From the NCBI RefSeq assembly GCF_001679005.1, contig NZ_LXTW01000033.1:1-35544 (forward strand): a stretch of DNA of 35,544 nt, read 5' to 3'. Under the pieces are notes generated by a model that searched no databases, was not told where the DNA came from, and saw nothing but the letters and a program-made list of their open reading frames with translations. The position numbers were made by a program, and so were the translations under genes. The stretch comes from Moraxella nonliquefaciens. Its GTDB lineage: Bacteria > Pseudomonadota > Gammaproteobacteria > Pseudomonadales > Moraxellaceae. Below are positions 25,200-32,897 of the stretch, piece after piece (the first letter of the stretch is position 1; every line of letters starts with the position of its first letter).

Positions 25200-25943
25200 A
25201 TGAGTTACCCATTAGACAATAGCATTCATTTTGTAATGCAAAGCAAAGGCGGAGTTGGTAAAAGTGTTGTTAGCTCTTTAATGTCTCAATATCTATTAAA
25301 AAATGTTGATAATGTTTCTTTGATTGATATTGACCCTAGCAATAAAACACTAGCTTCTTTTAAGGGGTTAAATGTCAAACAAATTGACATCATAAAAGAT
25401 GATGAAAATATTGTAGACCAGTCTAAATTTGATGGATTTTTACAGCAGTTTTTAGAGAGTGAAAATGCAACATTTTTGGTTGATACTGGTTCAGGCGAAT
25501 ATTTACCTTTTAATAATTATCTATCCATTATGGGTATTCCAAACATCATACAAGAATTTGGAAAACATATCTATATTCATGTGCCAATAAATTATGGACA
25601 AGCAGAAGATGATACTAAAAAGTGTCTGTTAAAACTTGCTGAAAGTTACCCTAATGTTAGTATTATTGTTTGGGAAAATGAATATTTTGGTAAACCTAGT
25701 GTAGATTTTGTGGCAACAAAAGCCTATAAATCCATAGACAATATTATTGGCGTAGTAAAATTAAATAAGCTAAACGCTGATACCTTTGAAAAAGATTTTA
25801 AAGAAATGCTAAAAAGCGGTATGACTTTTGATGATGTTAGGGCTGATGAAAAGACTTTTCAGTTTTTTAGCAAAACTCGCCTAAATCGCATTGAGCAAGA
25901 TGTTAATACACAGATTGACAATGTGTTCAATACCGAAGACTAG
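25200..25943 (+). CDS. traL: TraL/StbB-type ParA-like ATPase
   Basis: 247 residues. A deviant Walker A KGGVGKSVVSSLMSQY near residue 17 and the LIDIDPSNKTLASF segment (Walker A' with Asp) mark a MinD/ParA-like ATPase of the TraL/StbB group found next to oriT in IncP- and IncW-type plasmids. These proteins balance plasmid positioning against conjugation. It follows the small DNA-binding gene by 3 nt and precedes the membrane-anchored gene by 62 nt. There is no ParB homologue. A plain ParA for segregation is the alternative, with the 107-residue protein as its centromere binder. Confidence 0.8.
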   Translation: MSYPLDNSIHFVMQSKGGVGKSVVSSLMSQYLLKNVDNVSLIDIDPSNKTLASFKGLNVKQIDIIKDDENIVDQSKFDGFLQQFLESENATFLVDTGSGEYLPFNNYLSIMGIPNIIQEFGKHIYIHVPINYGQAEDDTKKCLLKLAESYPNVSIIVWENEYFGKPSVDFVATKAYKSIDNIIGVVKLNKLNADTFEKDFKEMLKSGMTFDDVRADEKTFQFFSKTRLNRIEQDVNTQIDNVFNTED

Positions 25944-26005
25944 GTTTTGATGTTTTCTTGTGGTGGCAATGTTGTTGCGTTGTCGCCACTTGACTAAGGA
26001 TTTGT

Positions 26006-26569
26006 ATGACAGACAGCAACGACGAAACCAGTAAAATATCCCAAGAGCTGATACAGCATATTTTTGAAAAGACCAGCACCAAGGTTACACCCAATGACCC
26101 TGCCATTGAGACCATGACGGCATTGGTGGCAATGCTTGATAAGAAGTATGCGGACTTTGAGAGTATGCTAATGGCTATCACACATAATTACACCGAAAAA
26201 ATGCGTGTAGAGCTGGACAGTGCCATAGCTGGCATAGAAGCACAGCTAGACGGTGCGAATATGTACTATGTCGGCAACAGTGAAAATCATGAAAGAAACT
26301 TAAGCGAAGCATTCCAAAAAGCCATAGAAGCCTTTGATGAGAAGAATAAGGACTTAAATTTTATTTTAAACAAAATCCAAGCGGACTATGACAAAGCCAG
26401 CGATGAACGTTTTGAAAGACAAATAGAAAAGTTACAAGCATTACACCAAGAGCAGTTAAAACACCAAAGCAAGCAAGATACCAAAAAGCAACGTGAAGTA
26501 CTATTTGCGGTCGCTGGGTTTGTGGCTGGATTGGTGGTGTGCTTGCTAGTCTTGTTTATTGTGAAGTAG
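26006..26569 (+). CDS. Membrane-anchored coiled-coil protein (TraM-like position)
   Basis: 187 residues, mostly helical and charged, with a coiled-coil stretch around KAIEAFDEKNKDLNFILNKIQADYDKASDERFERQIEKL and one C-terminal membrane helix (LFAVAGFVAGLVVCLLVLFIV) as a tail anchor. Third gene of the operon outward from oriT, as traM is in IncP. TAAGGA at 25995-26000 serves the ATG. It may tether the relaxosome or the TraL-like ATPase to the membrane. I recognise position and topology rather than sequence family. Confidence 0.65.
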   Translation: MTDSNDETSKISQELIQHIFEKTSTKVTPNDPAIETMTALVAMLDKKYADFESMLMAITHNYTEKMRVELDSAIAGIEAQLDGANMYYVGNSENHERNLSEAFQKAIEAFDEKNKDLNFILNKIQADYDKASDERFERQIEKLQALHQEQLKHQSKQDTKKQREVLFAVAGFVAGLVVCLLVLFIVK

Positions 26570-26601
26570 GTTTTAATTTTTCTTTTGTCTTACTAACAAA
26601 T

Positions 26602-26621
26602 AAACGCCCAATAGGGCGTTT
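26602..26621. terminator. Hairpin terminator after the TraM-like gene
   Basis: AAACGCCC at 26602-26609, loop AATA, GGGCGTTT at 26614-26621: a perfect 8-bp stem with an A/T-rich downstream tail. It separates the oriT-side operon from Rep1 reading toward it and may act in both directions. Confidence 0.75.
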
Positions 26622-26639
26622 AAATATTTACAAAATACA

Positions 26640-26787
26640 TCAATCATCTAATGACATAAGGCTAATTTTTCTGTATTTCTTATATTTATCAATATCCATG
26701 AGTTTAAACCATTGTTTTATCTTTTTTAAAACAAATTCGTAGTATTTTTGGTTTTGCTCTTCTTCAGTATCAAATTGAGTTTGTATG
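26640..26787 (-). pseudogene. Possible truncated gene remnant next to the repeat boundary
   Basis: The minus strand has an open frame of about 49 codons with plausible composition (KYYEFVLKKIKQWFKLMDIDKYKKYRK) ending at TGA 26640-26642. It has no ATG, GTG or TTG before an internal Met. It begins almost exactly at the edge of the 453-bp repeat (26779). It could be the tail of a gene cut off by the recombination that brought the two replicons together. No family recognised. Confidence 0.3.
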
Positions 26788-27231
26788 TCAATCTAAAAAT
26801 TTCAAGTTAAGCCGTTGCAATTCATGCAACCGCTCAAACTTGTATCGCTCCATCTCAAATACCCCTCTAAAATCCCCTTGCTCAAATCGTATTTTTTGCA
26901 AACCTGATAAATACTTTGCAACGATGTTGTTGGCAATGTAAGCGTTAATCAGTCCATCACTTGCCAAAATCTGCTCAAATTGTCGCTTTGCAAGCTCTAA
27001 CCGCTCTTTGTCCTGTTGCTCCTGTGCCAATCGTTCGGCTTTTTCACGCTGTTTGCGTTCCTGCTCGCTCTGCTCGGCTTGTCTGTGCTGTTCTAAGGCT
27101 TTTTTAATCAAGTTTTGGCGGTGTTGCTCTGTCGCTCCGATTTGGTCAGCATAGGCGTTCTTTTGGGCGATGATTTCTCGTTCTTTGTCGGTTAGGTTGT
27201 CAAAAATATCAGGGGTTTTTGGGTCTCGTTC
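26779..27231. repeat. 453-bp direct repeat, copy 1 (3' end of rep1)
   Basis: This stretch is nearly identical and equal in length to 33512-33964, in the same orientation, starting at GTTTGTATGTCAATC and ending at GGGTCTCGTTC. It encodes the shared C-terminal 145-150 residues of both Rep proteins. Outside it the sequences are unrelated. Homologous recombination between the copies would release a 6,733-bp circle. Confidence 0.9.
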
Positions 27232-27948
27232 TTGTTCTTGTGTCTTTAATTTTTTAGGCTTGGATTTTTGTTTGACTGTGAAAGTGAAGCCAACAATTTT
27301 ACGCCCATTCTTATGTTGTTTATAGGATAAATTGATTTCGGTTTTTTCGTTGATTTCTGCTACTGACTTATCTAGTACTTTACGCTTAAATAATTCCATT
27401 CTTTGATATTCATCATCAAAAACACCTAATCTATCTCTAAGTTGTTCTAAACCGATTTGATTGGTTTTGCCATTACTTTTCCAAGCGATGACGATTTCAT
27501 AAAGGCGTATGGCGTATTTACTGTTTAGACCTGCTACTTGCTCTAAATTATAACTAGTAAAGTGGCGTTCAAGCATTGTAATAAGTGGCACAACGCTAGG
27601 GGCAAAAGTAATATCTATGGCAGTTGTTTTGTCATTATAGGCGATTTCAGATACCCAACGGCTTGTTGCTACCCTTACTCCCTTTTCCTGCTGTTCGGTA
27701 TAGGTAAATTGGCGTTCAAATAAGGTCTTGCAAGCTTTTTTTATATTCTCATACACGCTACGCCCCTGTAAGCTGTATGTATCTATGTAGTCGGATACGC
27801 TGATTTTGAGCTTAGTTGTGGCAGTCAGCTCTTCCCCTACTCGCCTTGACTGAGCAATAGCAAGTAAAATCAAGCGTTGCTCAATCAAATCAAGATGGTA
27901 ACTGGCGCTAATCAAGGCATTATCCTTGATGATAAGATTTTTTGACAT
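26788..27948 (-). CDS. rep: Replication initiator Rep1, RepB/Rep_3 family
   Basis: 386 residues. The N-terminal 250 residues carry two winged-helix domains of iteron-binding initiators: DNALISASYHLDLIEQRLILLAIAQ at the start, then LNSKYAIRLYEIVIAW. The C-terminal 145 residues are a charged coiled coil (HRQNLIKKALEQHRQAEQSEQ, then EQILASDGLINAYIANNIVAKYL) shared almost unchanged with Rep2. I use the ATG at 27948 because an ATG at 27960 adds only MLYY and lies in the iteron-like half site. The protein should open oriV1 at the 22-bp iterons and repress its own gene through the dyad at 27983-28013. Confidence 0.93.
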   Translation of the reverse strand: MSKNLIIKDNALISASYHLDLIEQRLILLAIAQSRRVGEELTATTKLKISVSDYIDTYSLQGRSVYENIKKACKTLFERQFTYTEQQEKGVRVATSRWVSEIAYNDKTTAIDITFAPSVVPLITMLERHFTSYNLEQVAGLNSKYAIRLYEIVIAWKSNGKTNQIGLEQLRDRLGVFDDEYQRMELFKRKVLDKSVAEINEKTEINLSYKQHKNGRKIVGFTFTVKQKSKPKKLKTQEQERDPKTPDIFDNLTDKEREIIAQKNAYADQIGATEQHRQNLIKKALEQHRQAEQSEQERKQREKAERLAQEQQDKERLELAKRQFEQILASDGLINAYIANNIVAKYLSGLQKIRFEQGDFRGVFEMERYKFERLHELQRLNLKFLD

Positions 27949-27982
27949 ATAGTATAGCACCTAAAATAAATTTTTTCCACAT

Positions 27983-28013
27983 AATAACACCTAAATTATT
28001 ATAGGTGTTATTA
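27983..28013. promoter_or_regulatory. Rep1 operator dyad
   Basis: TAATAACACCTA at 27983-27994 and TAGGTGTTATTA at 28002-28013 form a perfect 12-bp inverted repeat between rep1 and its iterons. The arms resemble the iteron core AGGTGCTAT, and another inverted copy (GGTGCTATACT on the minus strand) overlaps the rep1 start. This is the usual autorepression layout of iteron plasmids. Confidence 0.75.
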
Positions 28014-28039
28014 TACCAAAATAAAATAAGGTGTCAATA

Positions 28040-28127
28040 GTCCCTTAAAAGGTGCTATATCGTCCCTTAAAAGGTGCTATATCGTCCCTTAAAAGGTGCT
28101 ATATCGTCCCTTAAAAGGTGCTATATA
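28040..28127 (+). repeat. oriV: oriV1 iterons: four tandem 22-bp repeats
   Basis: Four tandem copies of a 22-bp unit (GTCCCTTAAAAGGTGCTATA plus TC), starting at 28040, 28062, 28084 and 28106; the fourth ends TA instead of TC. They sit upstream of rep1 and differ completely from the Rep2 iterons. Confidence 0.95.
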
Positions 28128-28148
28128 AACTCTACAACCCTTTATTTT

Positions 28149-28232
28149 CAAGGCTTTGCGGGGGGTCTAAAACTATTAAAACTTATTAAAATTAATAAAA
28201 AAGAAAAATCGCAAAAAACCTGTGGATAACTC
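28149..28232. other. oriV1 AT-rich region with DnaA box
   Basis: TGTGGATAA at 28221-28229 matches the DnaA box consensus exactly. It follows an A/T-only stretch (28168-28205) suited to strand opening. A GC-rich block CAAGGCTTTGCGGGGGGTC at 28149-28167 recurs near oriV2 and at 28372. From 28233 to about 28470 I see only low-complexity T-rich sequence and a short ORF that is probably not a gene. Confidence 0.7.
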
Positions 28233-28474
28233 AATTTTTTTGCTATGCGATTTTGCTTGTTTTTTTGTTTTAGTTTTATTAAAAAGACAAAAGAAATAAG
28301 AACTACTTTTGTTTTTTGTAGTATAAAGGTGCATAAAGGTAGTGAAACAAGTATTCTCCTATCTCTACTTTCAAGGCTTTGCGACCCCCTAAAAAACTTT
28401 AAAAAACAAAAAAACGCTCCACTTCGTTTCGCTCTTTTTCTGGTCTTATTTTTATCGCTTAATCATGGTTTTTG

Positions 28475-28483
28475 TGGTATAAT
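28475..28483 (+). promoter_or_regulatory. Extended -10 promoter of mafA
   Basis: TGGTATAAT is an extended -10 box, 31 nt upstream of the mafA ATG. No strong -35 is seen. It probably drives the maf operon. Confidence 0.6.
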
Positions 28484-28514
28484 CGTTTACTCATTTTGTT
28501 TTAGATAGATAACA

Positions 28515-29489
28515 ATGAAAAACGTACTCTTAGCTACTTTGCTGTTTGTTGGTACAGTTGGATTAACTGCTTGTGGAACTTTGACTGGAATTCCCAGCCA
28601 TGGCGGTGGCAAGCGTTTTGCCGTAGAGCAAGAACTAGTTGCTGCTTCTGCCCGTGCTGCAGCTAAAGAAATGGATTTATCTGCATTGCAAGGTCGCAAG
28701 GTCGCTTTGTATATTTCTACAATGGGCGATCAAGGTTCTGGCAACATATCAGGAGGTAGGTATTCCATTGATGCTTTGATTCGTGGTGAGTACTTGAACA
28801 CCTCAAAGAATATTACAGATTATAGCTACCCTCGTTACATAACAACAGCCAACACTAATGCTGGATCTCTCTCAAGTGTTACTTCTTCCCAATCCATTCT
28901 AAATGCACCAAGCCAAGCCATTAATCACAGCAAAGGTGATACAGGAAAGGCTACTGTTGGTCTATCAGCTCAGGGAATGGGAAATTATCAAAATGAAACG
29001 TTGGTTTCTAACCCAAGAGATGTTTCATATTTACAAAATCTTATTCAGTCCTTATTTTTCTTAAGAGGTATAGAAATTGTATCACCAGATTATGCCGATG
29101 TAGATATGTTTATTGCCGTTGACGTTTTTGGAACTATTAGGAGTCGGACGGAGCTACATCTTCACAATAAAGAAACTCTTCAGGCATTGACAAAATTGGA
29201 GTATTTTGCGGTAGATAGAAATACTAGACAGTTACTCATTAAACCAACAACAAGCAGTTTTGAAAGCCAATATCAAGAAAAATATGCTTTATGGATGGGT
29301 CCTTACCAAAAACAAAAAACATTGCAAAAAAGTGATGGGCTGCTTGTGGATTTTTCTGACATCACGCCTTATCAGAAAGATAATTCACCTAATAAACCAA
29401 CCTTTCAAAACCAATTAAATGATGATAAAAACCCTGAAGGTATAAGAACATCAGAAATTCTTAAAAAAAGACAGCAAGGTGTTCAATAG
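28515..29489 (+). CDS. mafA: MafA-family lipoprotein
   Basis: 324 residues. A lipoprotein signal with lipobox LTACG (Cys20) is followed by GTLTGIPSHGGGKRFAVEQ, which I recognise as the highly conserved start of Neisseria MafA. Further conserved stretches are KEMDLSALQGRKVALYIST, MGDQGSGNISGGRYSIDALI, NPRDVSYLQNLIQSLFFLRG and EYFAVDRNTRQLLI. MafA is an outer-membrane-associated lipoprotein, originally described as an adhesin, encoded upstream of MafB toxins; its role in toxin delivery is not settled. It heads the maf operon here, 57 nt before mafB. It has few frame-disrupting features and looks intact. Its presence on a conjugative plasmid suggests horizontal spread of the maf system. Confidence 0.93.
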   Translation: MKNVLLATLLFVGTVGLTACGTLTGIPSHGGGKRFAVEQELVAASARAAAKEMDLSALQGRKVALYISTMGDQGSGNISGGRYSIDALIRGEYLNTSKNITDYSYPRYITTANTNAGSLSSVTSSQSILNAPSQAINHSKGDTGKATVGLSAQGMGNYQNETLVSNPRDVSYLQNLIQSLFFLRGIEIVSPDYADVDMFIAVDVFGTIRSRTELHLHNKETLQALTKLEYFAVDRNTRQLLIKPTTSSFESQYQEKYALWMGPYQKQKTLQKSDGLLVDFSDITPYQKDNSPNKPTFQNQLNDDKNPEGIRTSEILKKRQQGVQ

Positions 29490-29546
29490 AAAATACGGTG
29501 AAAAATAATTATTTACGGTATTTAAACAATTTATGGAAGCAATGTT

Positions 29547-30302
29547 ATGATTAATATTAAACTAAAAAAATATATATTTATTATTTTTGCTTTCATCTTG
29601 TCTTTAATTTTTTCATCAGTCGGTTATGCTAATATAGCAACAGATCCATTTATCACTAAAAATACAGATAAAAATACTTTTGAGCCAGGAGGAAGAAACC
29701 ATCTATTTGGATCTGGTCGAGGCGTAGTTTCTGATAGAACTGGAGATATTTCTGTTGTTCCTACTGGCAACTTGCAAATAGGGAATTTGCAAATAGAGCA
29801 AGCTTTAATACAAGGACAATACGGCTATAAAACAAAATTTTCAGGTCATGGTCATGAAGTGCACGCACCTTTTAGTAACAGTAATAGTCGTAATAAATCT
29901 GAAGAGCAAGGGCAGGCATTAATTGGCTTTACTAGCTATCAAATGGATTGGCAGGGTGTCGAAGTTCATCCAAGTGATGGTTATGATGGACCGCAAGGTG
30001 GCGGATATCCAAAACCAACAGGTGCAAGAGATGAGTATTCTTACAATGTCAATGGTTCGGCAATTAGTGTTAACATTGGTTTTGATGACAATCGATCGAC
30101 ACAAGATCGGTTAGAAGATCGCACTAAAGCTTTTGAGAACGCTTGGGGAAATGCTAAAAATTCTTACGATACCGCCACAACGAATAACCCTGAACTAAAC
30201 AGACTGGGTAATATATCCAAAGCAATTTCAGCTTCGGTTTTAGGGATTGGCGGTCTTATTAATAGTCCCTTGGAAGCATTAGGTGCTTCTGACACATCTT
30301 AG
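29547..30302 (+). pseudogene. mafB: MafB polymorphic toxin, N-terminal DUF1020 part, ends at in-frame TAG
   Basis: 251 residues. A signal peptide (hydrophobic core, cleavage near GYA-NI) precedes the MafB N-domain: FEPGGRNHLFGSGRGVV, FSGHGHEVHAPFSN, then VHPSDGYDGPQGGGYPKP and ARDEYSYNVNG, all strongly MafB-like. The frame ends at TAG 30300-30302, where CAG to TAG would explain the stop. The same frame continues open to TGA at 30369-30371, then a one-base shift (an AAA run at 30366-30368) leads into the toxin part at 30368. Restoring one base gives a 446-residue MafB. As written, the export domain and the nuclease are separate chains. Confidence 0.85.
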
Positions 30303-30338
30303 GGTATTGGCTTGGCTCGTGATCTGATTGCTTTGAAG

Positions 30339-30360
30339 TCATGCGATAACTACCGCATGA
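30339..30360 (+). other. Short inverted repeat inside the mafB break region
   Basis: TCATGCG and CGCATGA form a 7-bp stem with an 8-nt loop, just before the toxin fragment start. It may be part of the coding sequence of an intact mafB, or a leftover of cassette exchange between N-domain and toxin tip. Confidence 0.4.
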
Positions 30361-30367
30361 CAGTCAA

Positions 30368-30886
30368 ATGAATGTTGCCTCGGGACTACAAAGTGCTAAT
30401 AATCTTCATCAAGGTTATCAAAACTGGAAAAAAGAAAACCCAAACGCGGCCGCAGCTGTTAATGCAGTAACTGGTGTTGCCGAACAGGTTGTTAGGGGTA
30501 AAGGGGATAAGTTAGATGCTGTCAGTTCTAAAGATATCAGAAAAGACATCGGAAATAAAATCTTCAAAGAATCAAGAAAAGAGATGTTACAGCAAAATAA
30601 TGGTCTATGTGAATATTGTCAAAACAGGGTAGCCACTCAAGGCGATCATATTATCCCAGCAAACCAATTTGCTAAAGATGTTAATGACAATAAAAAAACG
30701 CTAGACGAAGCAAGAAGAGAAGCCAATAGTCGCGAAAATATCGTTGGATCTTGTGGTGGAAAAGATGGTTGCAATCAAATAAAAGGTGCTAGAGAATTAT
30801 CATCAACACCAGGTAAAGGAAAATTTGTTCCAAGCAATCCAACGGATAAAATTAAAGATATTATCAATAAAAGTGAACAACAATGA
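30368..30886 (+). CDS. MafB C-terminal HNH nuclease toxin fragment
   Basis: 172 residues. The first 60 residues (LHQGYQNWKKENPNAAAAVNAVTG) match the MafB hinge that precedes variable toxin tips. The rest is an HNH/zinc-ribbon nuclease: CEYCQNRVATQGDHIIP, then ENIVGSCGGKDGCNQIKGAREL, with paired Cys, the DH catalytic pair and the N..C..CNxxKG signature. The expected activity is DNA cleavage in competing cells. Without the secreted N-domain it would be a cytoplasmic nuclease held by the immunity gene, which overlaps its stop by 4 nt (ATGA at 30883). No ribosome-binding site precedes the ATG at 30368, supporting a disrupted single gene. Confidence 0.8.
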   Translation: MNVASGLQSANNLHQGYQNWKKENPNAAAAVNAVTGVAEQVVRGKGDKLDAVSSKDIRKDIGNKIFKESRKEMLQQNNGLCEYCQNRVATQGDHIIPANQFAKDVNDNKKTLDEARREANSRENIVGSCGGKDGCNQIKGARELSSTPGKGKFVPSNPTDKIKDIINKSEQQ

Positions 30887-31998
30887 ATCAAGTACATCAA
30901 TTTATTAGTTACTGTTTGGAAAATCCCTACGCAACCCAAAATTATATAGACAAAACATATACTTTTGAAGATGTGGATATTAAAATCGGCATCGGCATCA
31001 TAAAACTCAATACCCCAGATGCAGATTTTTATATGGTGTTTTCTTGCCCTGGTGAGAAAAGTAAAAACATTTTCTTTGCAGTTAGTGAGGATACATTTGA
31101 TACCGCTGCTTTATGTGTGGCTTATTGTGAGTGGTATGGTTATGGTCATAAAGCTTATATAGAAGAATATATTCATTTTAAGCAAGTCTTTATTCCAGAA
31201 CTTGAACATTTGCATGGGATATTGCTTTCTACTACCAAACAATCACCTGTTTTGAACATATATCCAGAAGTGATAACTTTTGACAATAAAGAATACAACA
31301 CTCTTTTTTGCATTCCCTGTTCAGCAAAAGATCATGACATATTAAGCCAGCTTGGATTTTTTGGTGCTTTGGATTATTTTTTTGAACATGGGAAGGACTT
31401 GACGGATTTTAAAAACCCTTTAAAATATCTAAATGTCAGTAATTATAACAAAGAAGTTGTAGCTACACCAACACATACCTTCATTGACTTTTGTCGTTTA
31501 AATGAGTATGCAGCAGAAGATTACTGGGATTTTACATACACAATCAACCAATTAAAAATAAATATCGGCATTATAAAGCTCAATATCCCAGATGCAGATT
31601 ATTACATGGTATTTTCTTGCCCTGATGAGAAAAGCAAGAATGTATTTTTTGCAGTCAGTAAAGATACATTTGATACCGCTGCTTTATGTGTGGCTTATTG
31701 TGAGTGGTGCGGTCGCGATTATAAAACTTACCACGCAGATGAATATATCAACTTTAAACAATTCTTTATTCCAGAACTTGAACATTTGCATGGGATATTG
31801 TTTTCTATCACATGGCAGTTGCCTGTTTTAACAACATATCCAGCAGTAATGACCTTCGATAACAAAAGATACAACACTCTTTTTTGCATTCCCTGTTCAT
31901 CAAAAGATCATGAGATATTGAGCAAACTTGGGTTTTTTGATGCTTTGGATTATTTTCGTGAGCATGGAAAAGATTTAACGGATTTTGACAATCTATGA
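30883..31998 (+). CDS. mafI: MafI-type immunity protein, internally duplicated
   Basis: 371 residues in two halves of about 190 residues each with strong similarity. Paired segments include IIKLNTPDADFYMVFSCP and IIKLNIPDADYYMVFSCP, FIPELEHLHGIL in both, and YNTLFCIPCSAKDHDIL and YNTLFCIPCSSKDHEIL. The DNA is also near-identical at an offset of 573 nt (191 codons), so the duplication is recent. Each half looks like a Suppressor-of-fused (SUFU)-like immunity domain, a known immunity fold of polymorphic toxins; this assignment is moderate. The start ATG overlaps the toxin stop, the usual coupling of toxin and immunity. It should neutralise the HNH nuclease. Confidence 0.8.
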   Translation: MNQVHQFISYCLENPYATQNYIDKTYTFEDVDIKIGIGIIKLNTPDADFYMVFSCPGEKSKNIFFAVSEDTFDTAALCVAYCEWYGYGHKAYIEEYIHFKQVFIPELEHLHGILLSTTKQSPVLNIYPEVITFDNKEYNTLFCIPCSAKDHDILSQLGFFGALDYFFEHGKDLTDFKNPLKYLNVSNYNKEVVATPTHTFIDFCRLNEYAAEDYWDFTYTINQLKINIGIIKLNIPDADYYMVFSCPDEKSKNVFFAVSKDTFDTAALCVAYCEWCGRDYKTYHADEYINFKQFFIPELEHLHGILFSITWQLPVLTTYPAVMTFDNKRYNTLFCIPCSSKDHEILSKLGFFDALDYFREHGKDLTDFDNL

Positions 31999-32001
31999 TA
32001 G

Positions 32002-32253
32002 CTAATTATATGCCAAACATGCGGAGCCATTCAAATTAGTGGAACAAAAACAGCTCCTTCTCCACAACATACACCTTCCTTATCAGAACACTATTATGAC
32101 CACGGTGGACATGCAATGACTCCAGAAGAAAGAAAAAATTATGCAAAAAATGAAGGTATAAAGGGCACGCAATGCCTTACATGTCAAAGAAGGGAGGGCG
32201 GGGTACAGTCTAGTTACTCAAAATACAAGGCAAAGGAACATGGATTTAAATAA
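32002..32253 (+). pseudogene. Orphan MafB-type toxin tip (second cassette), no start codon
   Basis: An open frame of about 83 codons without a usable start. It has Cys pairs and a His-rich centre (CQTCGAIQ; YYDHGGHAMTPEERKNYA; CLTCQRREGG), suggesting a small zinc-dependent nuclease tip. Its stop overlaps the start of the next immunity gene (ATG at 32240), which shows that it was once a toxin-immunity pair. Neisseria maf loci carry such promoterless, start-less mafB-CT cassettes as donors for recombination into mafB. The nuclease family is not firmly identified. Confidence 0.7.
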
Positions 32254-32778
32254 AACTCTAACCCATCTAAAGACCTATTGGCAAGAGGCTGATATTTCAG
32301 AACACTCATGGTTTGTAGGGCGAATTTTAAATGAGATGCCAAATTTTAAAGTGTACTGTGTAAAGCCTAAAAGTAAAAATATTTATCTATATGTCAGCCA
32401 TGGAATTTCAGACAGTTTTAATAGTGAATTTTTTTTATCAGTCCACAAAAATCAGAAAAACTTATTGAAAATTTAGCCATGTTGGCTTCTTTTTCTTTAA
32501 AATATCCAAAAGAATTTCAAATAGGCAATGTAATTGATATTGGTCAGCCATGGATAAAAAACTCTTCCATGAAACTTATCTTAATTAGTCTACCTTACCC
32601 ATATGGTCAATCATTTGAATATGATGGCAATGGTGTTCGTTATTTGTGGTTATTGCCTATACATCAGAATGAATATGATTTTTTACTAAAAAATGGGGCA
32701 GACGCATTGGAAAATTTATTTGACATAAATGAGATAAATTATCTTGATATTAATAGGAAATCTGTTATAAATGAGTGA
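32240..32778 (+). pseudogene. SUFU-domain immunity gene of the orphan cassette, frameshifted in a T8 tract
   Basis: The first frame gives 78 residues (DISEHSWFVGRILNEMPNFKVYCVK, IYLYVSHGIS), and the second gives 99 from 32479 (LASFSLKYPKEFQIGNVIDIGQPW, YLWLLPIHQNEYDFLLKNG, typical SUFU C-terminus). The shift point is the run of eight T at 32429-32436. With nine T the frame continues as EFFFISPQKSEKLIENLAML into the second part, giving 179 residues. Either a real frameshift, a slippage-prone tract that switches the gene on and off, or a homopolymer sequencing error. Its start overlaps the preceding toxin cassette. Confidence 0.8.
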
Positions 32779-32847
32779 TAAACTATGACAATGTTGCAAA
32801 AATAACCGTGCATACTTGCACCAAAGACAACAAGAGCGGAACAACAA

Positions 32848-32874
32848 AAAGCCCTAGCAGGTAGCAAGGGCTTT
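32848..32874. terminator. Hairpin terminator between the maf and YafQ/DinJ modules
   Basis: AAAGCCCT at 32848-32855 pairs with AGGGCTTT at 32867-32874 (8 bp, 11-nt loop). It lies between convergent genes: maf on the plus strand and yafQ on the minus strand. Confidence 0.65.
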
Positions 32875-32897
32875 GGGTTTGGGCGGTAGGTTAGCAG

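Noticed and set aside
28040..28127. CRISPR-like short repeats
   Set aside because: The units are directly tandem with no spacers, and they lie upstream of a Rep gene, so they are iterons. The same holds for 34876-34991.
28245..28508. 87-codon ORF upstream of mafA
   Set aside because: Low-complexity Phe/Leu/Lys composition, no ribosome-binding site, overlaps the promoter and origin region.
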